A DNA stretch of 44,930 bases from Methylobacterium trifolii. Its GTDB lineage: Bacteria; Pseudomonadota; Alphaproteobacteria; Rhizobiales; Beijerinckiaceae. The stretch covers positions 1 through 44,930 of the forward strand of contig NZ_BPRB01000028.1 of the NCBI RefSeq assembly GCF_022179685.1, in the 5' to 3' direction. Every line of letters starts with the position of its first letter. The first letter of the stretch is position 1. The position numbers and the translations under genes were made by a program. A model generated the notes under the pieces. It saw only the letters and a program-made list of their open reading frames with translations. It did no database searches and was not told the DNA's origin. Below, piece by piece: positions 15,864-24,177 of this stretch.

Positions 15864-18119
15864 ATGACGCAGACGTTCAGCTCCACCGGCCGCGATACCT
15901 TCGTCGGCCGTCCCCATAGCCGCGTCGACGGCCCCGCCAAGGCCACGGGGCTCGCCAAGTACGCGGGCGAGTTCAACGCGCCCGACCTCAGCCACGGCTA
16001 CGTCGTGTCCAGTGCCATCGCCAAGGGCCGGATCGTGGCGATCGACACCGCGGCGGCCGAGGCCGTGCCCGGCGTGATCAGGGTGTTCACGCACGAGAAC
16101 CGGCCGCGCACGGCTTGGCTCGACTACAATTACCAGGACGCCGTGGCCCCGCCCGGCTCGCCGTTCCGCCCCCTCTACGACGACACCATCGCGTATAGCG
16201 GCCAGCCTGTGGCCCTGGTGGTGGCCGAGGATTTCGACACGGCCCGCCATGCCGCGACCCTGGTGCGCGTGGATTACGAGGCCGAGGCGCCGGAGACGGA
16301 CCCCTCGAAGCTCCTCGACCTCGCCTACGACCCGCCCAAGAAGCGCAGCGGCATCAAGCCGCCGCCCAAGCCCTGGGGCGATGCTTCGGCGGCCTACGAT
16401 GCCGCGCCGATCAAGCTGCGGGAAGAGTATCGGCTGGCCGTCGAGCACCACAACCCGATGGAGCCGCACGCCTCCACCGTGGTCTACGAGGGCGACGGCA
16501 CCTACACGGTCTACGACAAGATCCAGGGCGTCTCGAACAGCCAGGGTTACCTCACCGGGGTGTTCGGCCTAAAGAAGGACGACGTGCGGGTGATGAACCC
16601 GTATCTCGGCGGCGGCTTCGGTGCCGGCCTGCGGCCCCAGTACCAGCTCTTCCTGGCGATGCTGGCCGCGCGCGAACTCAAGCGCTCGGTGCGCGTGGTG
16701 CTGACCCGCGACCAGATGTTCAGCTTCACCTATAGGCCCGACGCCCTCCAGACCGTCAGCCTCGGCTCGGACCGGGACGGGGCCCTGCAATCCCTGCGTC
16801 ACGATGCGGTGGGCGCCACCTCGCGCTTCGAGGATTACCAGGAGGTCGTCGTCAACTGGTCGGCCGTCCTCTACGGCTGCGAGAACGTCGCCCTGAGCTA
16901 TAAGCTCGCGCAGGTGGACACCTTCTCGCCCGGCGACATGCGGGCACCGGGCGCCGTCACCGGCGTGTTCGCCATCGAGACCGCGATGGACGAACTGGCC
17001 TATGCCACGGGCCTCGACCCGATCGCCCTGCGCCTGAAGAACTACAGCGAGAGCGACGCCACCGCCGAGGGCAAGCCCTTCGGCTCCAAGGCGCTGAAGG
17101 CCTGCTTCACGCAAGGCGCCGATCGCTTCGGCTGGGACAGGCGCAACCCCGAGCCACGCTCCATGCGGGAGGGCAAGGAACTCGTCGGCTGGGGCATGGC
17201 CACGGGCGTCTGGGAATCGATGATGATGCAGTCGAGCGCCCGCGCGGCCCTCACCGCGGACGGCAGGCTCGAGGTCGGCAACTCCACCGGCGACCTCGGC
17301 ACCGGCACCTACACCATCCTCACCCAGATCGCGGCCGACACGCTGGGCCTGACCATGGAGGACGTGACCACCAAGCTCGGCGACACGCGGCTGGCCGAAG
17401 CGCCGGTGGCGGGCGGCTCCTGGACGGCGGCCTCGTCGGGCACCGCCGTGATGAAGGCCTGCCGTAACGTCGGCGAGCAGGTGTTCAAGCTCGCGCGCCA
17501 GATGGAGGGGTCGCCGCTCGCCAACGTCGATTTCGAGCGCGTGGCCTTCACGGACGGGCGCATCGAGGTCGCGGGCGATCCCGGCCGCAGCGTGTCGCTG
17601 GTCGACGCGATGCGGGCGGCCGGCGTCGAGTCGGTCGAGGCCACGGAATCGGCTGGCCCCGACACGGACTTCAACGCCAAGTACGAGGCCTACACCCACT
17701 CGGCCGTGTTCGTGGAGGTGAAGATCGACGAGGAACTCGGGCAGGTCCGCCTCACCCGCGTGGTCTCGGCCATCGCCGCCGGCAAGATCCTGAACCCGAA
17801 GACCGCCCGCAGCCAGATCATCGGCGGCGTGGTCATGGGCATCGGCTCGGCGCTGGAGGAGGAGTCGATGATGGATCACCGCCTCGGCCGGTTCATGAAC
17901 CACAACCTCGGCGAGTACCACGTGCCCGTGAGCGCCGACATCCACGACATCGACGTGATCTTCGTGGACGAGGAGGACAAGGCCAACCCGCTCGGCGTGA
18001 AGGGGCTGGGCGAGATCGGCATCGTCGGCACCGCGGCGGCGGTGGCCAACGCCGTCTACCACGCCACCGGCAAGCGCATCCGCCACCTGCCGATCACGAT
18101 CGACAAGATCCTCGGCTGA
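15864..18119 (+). CDS. paoC: Molybdenum hydroxylase, molybdopterin-binding large subunit (PaoC/YagR-like)
   Basis: A 751-residue catalytic subunit. GGGFGAGLRPQ near residue 250 and GDMRAPGAVTGVFAIE near residue 355 belong to the molybdopterin-binding regions. GVKGLGEIGIVGTAAAVANA near the C-terminus carries the conserved catalytic Glu (about residue 717). The substrate is probably an aldehyde. I used the ATG at 15864; a GTG at 15849, overlapping the previous stop, is an alternative. The usual XdhC-type maturation factor (PaoD) is not next door. Confidence 0.92.
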   Translation: MTQTFSSTGRDTFVGRPHSRVDGPAKATGLAKYAGEFNAPDLSHGYVVSSAIAKGRIVAIDTAAAEAVPGVIRVFTHENRPRTAWLDYNYQDAVAPPGSPFRPLYDDTIAYSGQPVALVVAEDFDTARHAATLVRVDYEAEAPETDPSKLLDLAYDPPKKRSGIKPPPKPWGDASAAYDAAPIKLREEYRLAVEHHNPMEPHASTVVYEGDGTYTVYDKIQGVSNSQGYLTGVFGLKKDDVRVMNPYLGGGFGAGLRPQYQLFLAMLAARELKRSVRVVLTRDQMFSFTYRPDALQTVSLGSDRDGALQSLRHDAVGATSRFEDYQEVVVNWSAVLYGCENVALSYKLAQVDTFSPGDMRAPGAVTGVFAIETAMDELAYATGLDPIALRLKNYSESDATAEGKPFGSKALKACFTQGADRFGWDRRNPEPRSMREGKELVGWGMATGVWESMMMQSSARAALTADGRLEVGNSTGDLGTGTYTILTQIAADTLGLTMEDVTTKLGDTRLAEAPVAGGSWTAASSGTAVMKACRNVGEQVFKLARQMEGSPLANVDFERVAFTDGRIEVAGDPGRSVSLVDAMRAAGVESVEATESAGPDTDFNAKYEAYTHSAVFVEVKIDEELGQVRLTRVVSAIAAGKILNPKTARSQIIGGVVMGIGSALEEESMMDHRLGRFMNHNLGEYHVPVSADIHDIDVIFVDEEDKANPLGVKGLGEIGIVGTAAAVANAVYHATGKRIRHLPITIDKILG

Positions 18120-18192
18120 ACCGATGGTGACGGGCGAGCCCGTCGCGATTGACGGTTCGACGGCGGCAAGCCATCTCTCGGGTGGAGGACAG

Positions 18193-18519
18193 ATGACGTC
18201 TCCGCCCGATACCCGCTCGCCGACACAGGCTCACCGCGCGCGCGCCGTCGCCGGCGCACGCGCGGCCGTGGACGCCCTCCGGGAACTCGGCGTCTCGGCC
18301 CTGGTGACGGGCTCTCTCGCCGACGGCCGGTTTCGCTTCGGGTCCGACGTGGACCTGCTGGTCACGCGATGCCCCAGGCATCTCAAATACGCCATCGAAG
18401 GGGTCGTCGAAGACTGCCTGGGCGGCATTCCCTTCGATGTGATCTATCTCGACGAGGTCCTCGGCTGGCGCGCTCCGAGCTTCATGGAGAAGGCGGTCGA
18501 TGCGCGCCATCTCGATTGA
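18193..18519 (+). CDS. MNT-type nucleotidyltransferase (MntA-like antitoxin)
   Basis: A 108-residue minimal nucleotidyltransferase. GS (residues 40-41) followed after ten residues by DVD (52-54) is the exact GSx10DxD motif of the pol-beta superfamily, and a third acidic residue is in FDVIYLDE (Asp82). MntA proteins neutralise the partner HEPN toxin by adding AMP to it. GGAGGA precedes the ATG at 18193; the frame is open from 18124 but lacks a site there. The gene overlaps the next by 20 bases, so the two are made together. Confidence 0.82.
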   Translation: MTSPPDTRSPTQAHRARAVAGARAAVDALRELGVSALVTGSLADGRFRFGSDVDLLVTRCPRHLKYAIEGVVEDCLGGIPFDVIYLDEVLGWRAPSFMEKAVDARHLD

Positions 18520-19000
18520 TGTCGAGAACGAGTTCTCCGAGATCGGCGAGGAAGTCGGCCGGCTGACGATCTCCCTGTCGCGGTTGCGTCTTACTCCGCC
18601 GCAGCCCGGCAGTCATGAGGCCTGGGAGGCGGTGCATATCTGCGCCTCTGCCGCCGAGAAGATCTACACGGGCTTCGAACGGGTGATGGCGAGCATCGCG
18701 GCGAACGTGGACGCAGCCCCGATTCCCCATCTCGATGGATGGCACCGTTCGTTGCTGCGACGCATGGCGAACGATGTTCCGGGAATCCGGGCGCCGGTGA
18801 TATCATCGGATTGCTATCAGCGCCTCGATCGCCCGCGCGCATTTCGCCATCGGGAGCGAAATACCTATGGGCTCGGCCTGGACTTCGACATCGTCCTCGA
18901 ACGATGCGAGGAAATCGTAGGCGCCTTCGATCTGTTCCGACGCGAAGTCCGGTCGTTCCTCGCGCGGCCTGCGGCTGTCGATCCTCCGGCCGGCGCATAG
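18500..19000 (+). CDS. HepT-like HEPN protein (putative RNase toxin) with altered motif
   Basis: A 166-residue, mostly helical protein overlapping the MNT gene. This order and overlap fit MntA-HepT-type (type VII) toxin-antitoxin loci. Near residue 116 it reads FRHRERNTYGLGLDFD. From memory, related HepT-like proteins have FRHxxRHxYG at this place, with R-x4-H forming the HEPN RNase motif. Here residue 121 is Asn (codon AAT) where His would be expected. An alternative R-x5-H exists slightly upstream (Arg111-His117). The protein may therefore be an inactive or altered toxin. Confidence 0.65.
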   Translation: MRAISIDVENEFSEIGEEVGRLTISLSRLRLTPPQPGSHEAWEAVHICASAAEKIYTGFERVMASIAANVDAAPIPHLDGWHRSLLRRMANDVPGIRAPVISSDCYQRLDRPRAFRHRERNTYGLGLDFDIVLERCEEIVGAFDLFRREVRSFLARPAAVDPPAGA

Positions 19001-19036
19001 AACCCGATCGTCCATCCCGCATGCCGAGGAGGCTCG

Positions 19037-19474
19037 TTGATCCAACTCTTGCAATCCTGGCGCTTCTGGGCGCTGCTCTCGGCGGCCTTCGCCGCCCTCA
19101 CCGCGATCCTGGCCAAGGTCGGCGTCTCGGGCGTGCCCTCGGACGTGGCGACCTTCGTGCGGACCCTGGTGATCCTGGCGCTCACCGGTGCCATCCTCCT
19201 CGCCTCCGGGCAGGCGGCCGGGGTGGGCGAGGTCTCGGGGCGCAGCGCCGTGTTCCTGGTGCTGTCGGGGCTCGCCACCGGGGCGTCCTGGCTCTGCTAC
19301 TTCCGTGCCCTCGCCCTGGGCGATGCCGCCCGCGTCGCGCCCCTGGACAAGCTCAGCGTCGTGCTGGTGGCCGTCTTCGGCGTGGCGCTCCTGGGGGAAC
19401 ACTTGAGCCTGCCGAACTGGATCGGCATCGGCCTGATCGCATTGGGCGCGGCCCTCGTCGCCTACGGCGCGTAA
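19037..19474 (+). CDS. Half-size EamA/DMT-family membrane protein
   Basis: A 145-residue protein with about four or five membrane helices corresponding to one EamA unit: FWALLSAAFAALTAILAKVG at the start, ASWLCYFRALALGDAARVAPLDKLSVV in the middle and GEHLSLPNWIGIGLIALGAALVAYG at the end. Most drug/metabolite transporters carry two such units; single-unit proteins usually work as dimers or pairs. The start is a TTG at 19037 with AGGAGG about 5 bases upstream; no in-frame ATG fits. The substrate is unknown. Confidence 0.82.
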   Translation: MIQLLQSWRFWALLSAAFAALTAILAKVGVSGVPSDVATFVRTLVILALTGAILLASGQAAGVGEVSGRSAVFLVLSGLATGASWLCYFRALALGDAARVAPLDKLSVVLVAVFGVALLGEHLSLPNWIGIGLIALGAALVAYGA

Positions 19475-19535
19475 GGATCGCTTAACCCTGCCGGCCGCAT
19501 CATCGCGGGAGTCCCACCGGTGCGGGAGACCTCGG

Positions 19536-19724
19536 ATGGACGCGTTCTACGAGAGCGTCGAGACCTCGCTGCTGGCCTTCGGCTTCGCCCTGGGACTGGC
19601 GGCCTTCGCGGCCCTCGCCCTGCCCCGGCAGGAAAGCGTCCCGTTCCCCGTCACGCTGCCGATGCTCACCGTCACGGCGGTGGCGGCCCCTCCCCTAGCC
19701 GATACGGACGCCCGCCGGCCCTGA
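19536..19724 (+). CDS. Small single-span membrane protein, hypothetical
   Basis: A 62-residue open frame with one hydrophobic segment (about residues 11-31, LLAFGFALGLAAFAALAL) and a proline-rich tail. I recognise no family. GGGAGA lies about 8-12 bases before the ATG. In favour of its being real, its TGA sits in a perfect hairpin, mirror-wise to the stop codon of the convergent hldD. Confidence 0.5.
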   Translation: MDAFYESVETSLLAFGFALGLAAFAALALPRQESVPFPVTLPMLTVTAVAAPPLADTDARRP

Positions 19725-19738
19725 CGGTGGCCCGTCAG
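19721..19738. terminator. Shared convergent hairpin containing both stop codons
   Basis: CTGACGG (19721-19727) and CCGTCAG (19732-19738) form a perfect 7-base stem with a 4-base loop. The stop of the small plus-strand gene (19722-19724) and the stop of hldD on the minus strand (19735-19737) occupy mirror positions. It is a likely compact bidirectional terminator. Confidence 0.55.
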
Positions 19739-20733
19739 CGGTGGCGGTCGGCCTCGTTGCCCGCCGCGAGGTAGCCCTGGACGTAGTCCCGCACGGCCTC
19801 TTCCAGGGACAGGAAGGGCCGGTCGTAGCCGGCCTGCCGCAGGCGGTCCATCCGGCTTTCCGTGAAGTACTGGTACTGGTCGCGGATCTCGACCGGCATC
19901 TCGACGTAGTCGATCCGCGGCGGCAGGTTCAGCGCCGCGAAGGTCGCCAGCGCCAGGTCGCGGAAGGAGCGGGCCTGACCCGTGCCGACGTTGAAGAGGC
20001 CATGGATTGCGGGCGTGCCGATCAGCCAGTCGACCACCGCGACGCAATCCTGGACGTAGACGAAGTCGCGCTGCTGGCCGCCGTCCGGAATGCCGTCGCG
20101 GTAGGACTTGAACAGGGTCACGGGCTTGCCCGCCGCGATCTGGTCGTAGACCTTGCAGACGACGCTGCGCATCGAGTCCTTGTGGTACTCGTTGGGCCCG
20201 AACACGTTGAAGAACTTCAGCCCGGCCCATTGCGGCGGGCAGGCGCCGCCGGCCTCGAAGCGCCCCACCACGATCTGGTCGAACAGGCTCTTGGACCAGC
20301 CGTAGGCGTTGAGCGGGCGCAGGCGCCGCAGGGCGGCCATCGACCAGTCGTCCTCGAAGCCGTCCGTGCTCTCGCCGTAGGTCGCCGCGCTGCTGGCGTA
20401 GATGAAGCGCGCGCGCTCGGCGACGCAATAATCCCAGAGCCGCAGCGACAGGGCGACGTTGGTGCGCACGATCAGGTCCACGTCGCGCTCGGTGGTGGCC
20501 GAGATCGCGCCCATGTGCACCACCACGTCGAAGCGCGTCCCGGCCAGGAGCTCGGGCAGGTCCTCGGGCAGGACGAGACCGGCAAGCCGCGCCTTGACGA
20601 GGTTGCGCCACTTGTCGCTGCTGCCGAAGCGGTCGCAGACGGTGACGGCATGGCCCTGGTCGGACAGGTGCCGGGCGATGCAGGAGCCGATGAAGCCGGC
20701 CCCGCCGGTGACGAGGATGGAGAGCTGGGGCAT
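19735..20733 (-). CDS. hldD: ADP-L-glycero-D-manno-heptose 6-epimerase
   Basis: A 332-residue extended short-chain dehydrogenase. ILVTGGAGFIGSCIARHL is the NAD(P)-binding glycine motif. Ser-Ser-Ala-Ala-Thr-Tyr near residue 117 and LNAYGWSKSLFD with the catalytic Tyr-x3-Lys are intact. FFNVFGPNEYHK and YRDGIPDGGQQRDFVYVQD are specific to HldD. It makes the last step to ADP-L-glycero-D-manno-heptose for the LPS inner core. The ATG at 20733 overlaps the stop of hldE by one base, so it is translationally tied to a gene that is itself interrupted. Confidence 0.94.
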   Translation of the reverse strand: MPQLSILVTGGAGFIGSCIARHLSDQGHAVTVCDRFGSSDKWRNLVKARLAGLVLPEDLPELLAGTRFDVVVHMGAISATTERDVDLIVRTNVALSLRLWDYCVAERARFIYASSAATYGESTDGFEDDWSMAALRRLRPLNAYGWSKSLFDQIVVGRFEAGGACPPQWAGLKFFNVFGPNEYHKDSMRSVVCKVYDQIAAGKPVTLFKSYRDGIPDGGQQRDFVYVQDCVAVVDWLIGTPAIHGLFNVGTGQARSFRDLALATFAALNLPPRIDYVEMPVEIRDQYQYFTESRMDRLRQAGYDRPFLSLEEAVRDYVQGYLAAGNEADRHR

Positions 20734-22223
20734 CACGCGTTCATCCGGCTGATGATCGAGGTCGTGCTCTGGCCCTGCACCAGGTCGACGAGCTTCACCT
20801 CGCCGCCATAGGCCATGACCACGTCCGCACCCACGACCTGGTCCAGGGTGTAGTCCGCGCCCTTGAGCAGGACGGAGGGGCGCACGGCGTCGATGAGGTT
20901 CAGGGGCGTGTCCTCGTCGAAGATCACCACGAGGTCCACCGAGCCCAGCGCCGCGAGCACGGCCGCCCGCGCCACCTCGCTCTGGAGGGGACGCGTCGGC
21001 CCCTTCAGGCGCTGCACGCTCGCATCCGAGTTCAGCCCGACGATCAGCCGGTCGCAGGCCGCGCGGGATTGCCGGAGCAGGCTGATGTGGCCGGGATGGA
21101 GCAGGTCGAAGCAGCCGTTGGTGAAACCGACGCGCTGGCCGGTGCGGCGCCACTGCGCCGCCAGCCGCCCGGCCTGGGCCGCCGTGTGAAGCTTGGTGCC
21201 GAAGCCCAGCAGCGTGTCGGCGATCTCGAGTTCGAGTTCGTCCAGCGAACAGGTGGCGGTGCCCTGCTTGGCCACCGCCACGCCGGCGGCGTAGTTGGCC
21301 AGTTCCGCCGCCGCCGGCCAGGGGATGCCGCTGGCCACCGCGAGCGCCAGGGTGCCGATCACGGTGTCGCCCGCGCCGGACACGTCGTAGACCTCGCGCT
21401 TGCGCGCCGGGATGTGCAGCGGCGCGGCCTCCCGGCCGACCAGCGACAGGCCCTTCTCCGAGCGGGTGACGAGGACGTAGTCCGCCCGCGCCGCCTCCAG
21501 CATGACGCGCGCGGCCGCCACGACCTCGTCGTCGCCGGCCACCGGCATGCCGGTGGCCAGCGCCAGCTCGGCGACGTTCGGGGTGATGCAGGTGGCCCCC
21601 GCGTAGCGTGCGACGTCCCGGTGCTTGGGATCGACCACCACGGGCCGCCCGGCCGCGCGGGCCGCCGCGATCACCGCCTTCAGCACCCGCGGCGTGAGCA
21701 CGCCCTTGCCGTAATCCGAGACCACCACCGCCGACACGTCGGGGAGCGACTGCTGCACGGCCGCGATCAGCGCGTCCTCGGTCGCCGCGTCGACGGGGGC
21801 GGAGTCCTCGTGGTCCACCCGCAGCACCTGCTGGGCGGAGGCGATGAACCGGCGCTTGGTCGTCGTCGGGCGGTCGCCACAGCGGACGATGCGGTGGTCG
21901 ATCCGCTCCTCGGCGGCGAGCAGATCCTCGACGGTGCCGCCCACCGCGTCGGCGCCGACCGCGCTGACCAGGAGCGAGCGTCCGTTCAGGGCCGCGATGT
22001 TGCGCGAGACGTTGCCGACGCCGCCGAGCATCCGCGTCTCGCGCTCCAGGTTCAGCACGGGCACCGGCGCCTCGGGGGAGATGCGCGCGATCGTGCCCTA
22101 GGCGAAGATGTCGAGCATCAGGTCGCCCAGCGTCAGGACGCGCCCGTGGAGGCGCGAGGCCGCGGCCAGCAGGCCGCTGTCGGCCGGGCCGCCGTGCTCC
22201 GCATCCGTCGTCGTCGCGCTCAT
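20733..22223 (-). pseudogene. hldE: Bifunctional heptose kinase/adenylyltransferase, interrupted by in-frame TAG
   Basis: The reading frame is collinear with HldE throughout. There is a ribokinase-type kinase domain (LTLGDLMLDIFA; then RISPEAPVPVLNLE; GGVGNVSRNIA; VSDYGKGVLTP; DVSGAGDTVIGTLALA) and a cytidylyltransferase-type domain (GFTNGCFDLLHPGHISLL; LKGADYTLDQVVGADVV). Codon 42, counted from the ATG at 22223, is TAG (22100-22098), directly after LMLDIFA. Relatives have an aromatic residue, usually Tyr, here, so one base change would explain it. Everything after the stop is intact. Restart at the internal ATG (22064) would lose about 53 residues of the kinase domain. It is a fresh nonsense mutation, a sequencing error, or a read-through site. 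An ATG at 22241 is an alternative start. Confidence 0.85.
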
Positions 22224-22227
22224 CGCC

Positions 22228-22887
22228 TCAGCCTGTCGCATGGGTTTCGGCCGCGCGGAGCCGGGATGCCGGCGCCCCGTCCGCGAGCCAGGTCTCGACC
22301 GGTTCGAGCGCCGCGCGGACATCGCCTGCGCGATGCACCGGCATCGCGACGGCGGCCTCGCCGGGACCGACCAGGATGCCGCCGGAGAGGCCCGCGGCTG
22401 CGGCCGCGGCCATGTCGTCGCCCTTGTCGCCGATCATCAGCGATTCGGCGGCCGACAGGCCGAGGGACTCCGCGGCCCGCAGGATCATGCCGGGGTTGGG
22501 CTTGCGCATCGGCGGGTCGGCCAGCCGATAGGCCGCTTTCGCCTCGGGGTGGTGCGGGCAGGCCAGCACGGCCGCCGGCGCGACGCCGGCGCGGGCGAGG
22601 TCTTCGAGCATCCGCTCCTGCACCGCGTAGAACTCCGGCCAGCCGAACAGCCCGCGGCCGATGCCGGACTGGTTGGTGACGACGATGCAAGGCACGCCGG
22701 ACCGTTGCGCCGCCCGCATGATCGCCACGATGCCGTCGAGGAGTTCGACGCCGTCCGGGTCGCGCAGGTAGTGACGGTCCCGGATGATGACGCCGTCGCG
22801 GTCGAGGAACAGCGCCCGCGTCCCCGGCGCCGGCCGGTGGCGGACCTCGTACCAGATCTGGTCGGGACCGACCGGGAACGGGCTCAC
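22228..22887 (-). CDS. gmhB: D-glycero-D-manno-heptose 1,7-bisphosphate 7-phosphatase (GmhB-like)
   Basis: A 219-residue HAD-superfamily phosphatase. ALFLDRDGVII near residue 26 is motif I with the nucleophile Asp, VVTNQSGIGRG is motif II, CPHHPEAKAAY carries part of the zinc-binding Cys/His loop, KPNPGM is motif III and MIGDKGDDMAAA is motif IV. The order and the Cys-x-His-His loop are typical of GmhB. It works between the two HldE reactions. The start is a GTG (22887-22885) overlapping the TGA of the small upstream gene. hldE follows after 4 bases. Confidence 0.9.
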   Translation of the reverse strand: MSPFPVGPDQIWYEVRHRPAPGTRALFLDRDGVIIRDRHYLRDPDGVELLDGIVAIMRAAQRSGVPCIVVTNQSGIGRGLFGWPEFYAVQERMLEDLARAGVAPAAVLACPHHPEAKAAYRLADPPMRKPNPGMILRAAESLGLSAAESLMIGDKGDDMAAAAAAGLSGGILVGPGEAAVAMPVHRAGDVRAALEPVETWLADGAPASRLRAAETHATG

Positions 22888-23132
22888 GGCGTCCCATCCT
22901 TCGCAGGCGGGGCCGCGAGATGGGCCTCGGCCCGGGCGTTCGCCCGCTGGAGGGCGGCGTAGAGGGCGATCAGCCGCGCGATCCCGTACCGGTGGGGCGG
23001 GACGGGGCGCGCCTTGATCGCGTTGAGCGCCTCGATGAAGCGCAGCCGGGCCCGTTGCAGGTCTTCCAGGATCTGGCCCGGCGTCGCCGCAGCGCGCGCG
23101 GCCGTGCGGTCAGGACGCGATCCGATACGCAT
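22884..23132 (-). CDS. Small hypothetical protein in the heptose operon
   Basis: An 82-residue, helix-rich, basic protein (for example ARLRFIEALNAIKARPVPPHRYG, then a helix rich in Ala and Leu). I recognise no family. It overlaps the upstream GT9 gene by 23 bases and the downstream gmhB by 4 bases (GTGA). This placement makes it likely to be a translated gene rather than a chance frame. Confidence 0.55.
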   Translation of the reverse strand: MRIGSRPDRTAARAAATPGQILEDLQRARLRFIEALNAIKARPVPPHRYGIARLIALYAALQRANARAEAHLAAPPAKDGTP

Positions 23133-24177
23133 CGCGCACCTCCTCGTGGAAGCCGGCGAGCTTCCGTTCGCGGTCCAGGTGGCTGACCCCGATATGCAGG
23201 CGCACGCCGTCCCCGAGCGTCAGGGAGCGTGCCCGCGAGGCCGGCGGCATCCGTACGTCGAGGGCGCTGCCCACGTTCTCGGGCCTCAGGCCGGTCATGC
23301 ATTCCGTGGTGAGGCAGCCGTTGAAAAGCTGCGCCGCGTATTGACAGCAGGGCGAGCAGGACATCTCCCGCGTCAGCAGCCGGTTCAGGCGCCCGAACGG
23401 CGCGTAGCGGCGGAACGGGCTCGGGCCGAACACCGAGATGATCGGCGTCGTCAGGGAGCAGAGATGCGCCGTGCCCCCGTCCGAGGCGACGACGAGGTCG
23501 AGGTCGTCCACGGCCCCGATGAAGCCCGCGAGGTCCCCGCCCCCGATCAGGAGGGAGACCGCGGCAGGTCGTCCGAGCCGGTCGCGGATGAACGCCGCCT
23601 TGGCCTGCTCGGCGGGACCGCCGATCAGCGTGACGGCGTCGGCCGTCTCGAGCAGATGCCGCGCCATGTCGATCCAGCGCGTCGTCGGCCAAGCGTTGGC
23701 GTGGAAGCCCGAGCCGATCGAGAGCCCGATCCGCTTCGGCACCCGCCCGGCCTTCTCCGTCACCCGCTCCAGGCGCGTGCCGAAGAAGGCACGGTCGATG
23801 TCGTAGAAGCCGGCAAAGCGGGCGGCGACGGTGTAGTCGATCAGGGATTGGTGGTCCTCGTGCGTGTCCTCCGGCTGGACGAAGCTGCGGGTGCGCAGCT
23901 CCGCCCATTGCCGGTTCAGCACGTGGTCGTTGCGCAGCATGGCGACGACCTCGAACGGGCTCAGGTCGGGGCTGGCCAGGGCACCGCCGGCCTTGGCGAG
24001 GTGCGGCAGGTCGATGGCGCGGATCTCGATGCCGGGAAACAGCAGGCGGGCGAGCGCGAGGTTCTTGGTCGCGACGAAGACCGTCGCGTCCGGCCGCGCG
24101 GCGCACATCGCGCGGATCGCCCCCGAGGACAGGATCAGGTCGCCGAGATGGTCCGGCTTGACGATGGCGAGGCTCAT
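23110..24177 (-). CDS. Glycosyltransferase family 9 (heptosyltransferase-like)
   Basis: A 355-residue protein of the ADP-heptose:LPS heptosyltransferase family. IVKPDHLGDLILSSGAIRAM at the start is the family signature, with the catalytic Asp in DHLGD. GLSIGSGFHANAWP and the LIGGPAEQ and VVASDGGTAHL...VFGPS segments form the ADP-heptose-binding C-domain. A Cys-containing segment (MSCSPCCQYAA...CLTTECM) follows. It sits in an operon that makes ADP-heptose, so it probably adds heptose to the LPS core. The ATG at 24177 overlaps the upstream stop by ATGA. Confidence 0.88.
   Translation of the reverse strand: MSLAIVKPDHLGDLILSSGAIRAMCAARPDATVFVATKNLALARLLFPGIEIRAIDLPHLAKAGGALASPDLSPFEVVAMLRNDHVLNRQWAELRTRSFVQPEDTHEDHQSLIDYTVAARFAGFYDIDRAFFGTRLERVTEKAGRVPKRIGLSIGSGFHANAWPTTRWIDMARHLLETADAVTLIGGPAEQAKAAFIRDRLGRPAAVSLLIGGGDLAGFIGAVDDLDLVVASDGGTAHLCSLTTPIISVFGPSPFRRYAPFGRLNRLLTREMSCSPCCQYAAQLFNGCLTTECMTGLRPENVGSALDVRMPPASRARSLTLGDGVRLHIGVSHLDRERKLAGFHEEVRDAYRIAS

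Noticed and set aside
20733..22223. Read-through of the hldE stop by selenocysteine, since selA is present
   Set aside because: The stop is TAG, whereas selenocysteine uses TGA; there is also no sign of pyrrolysine genes.
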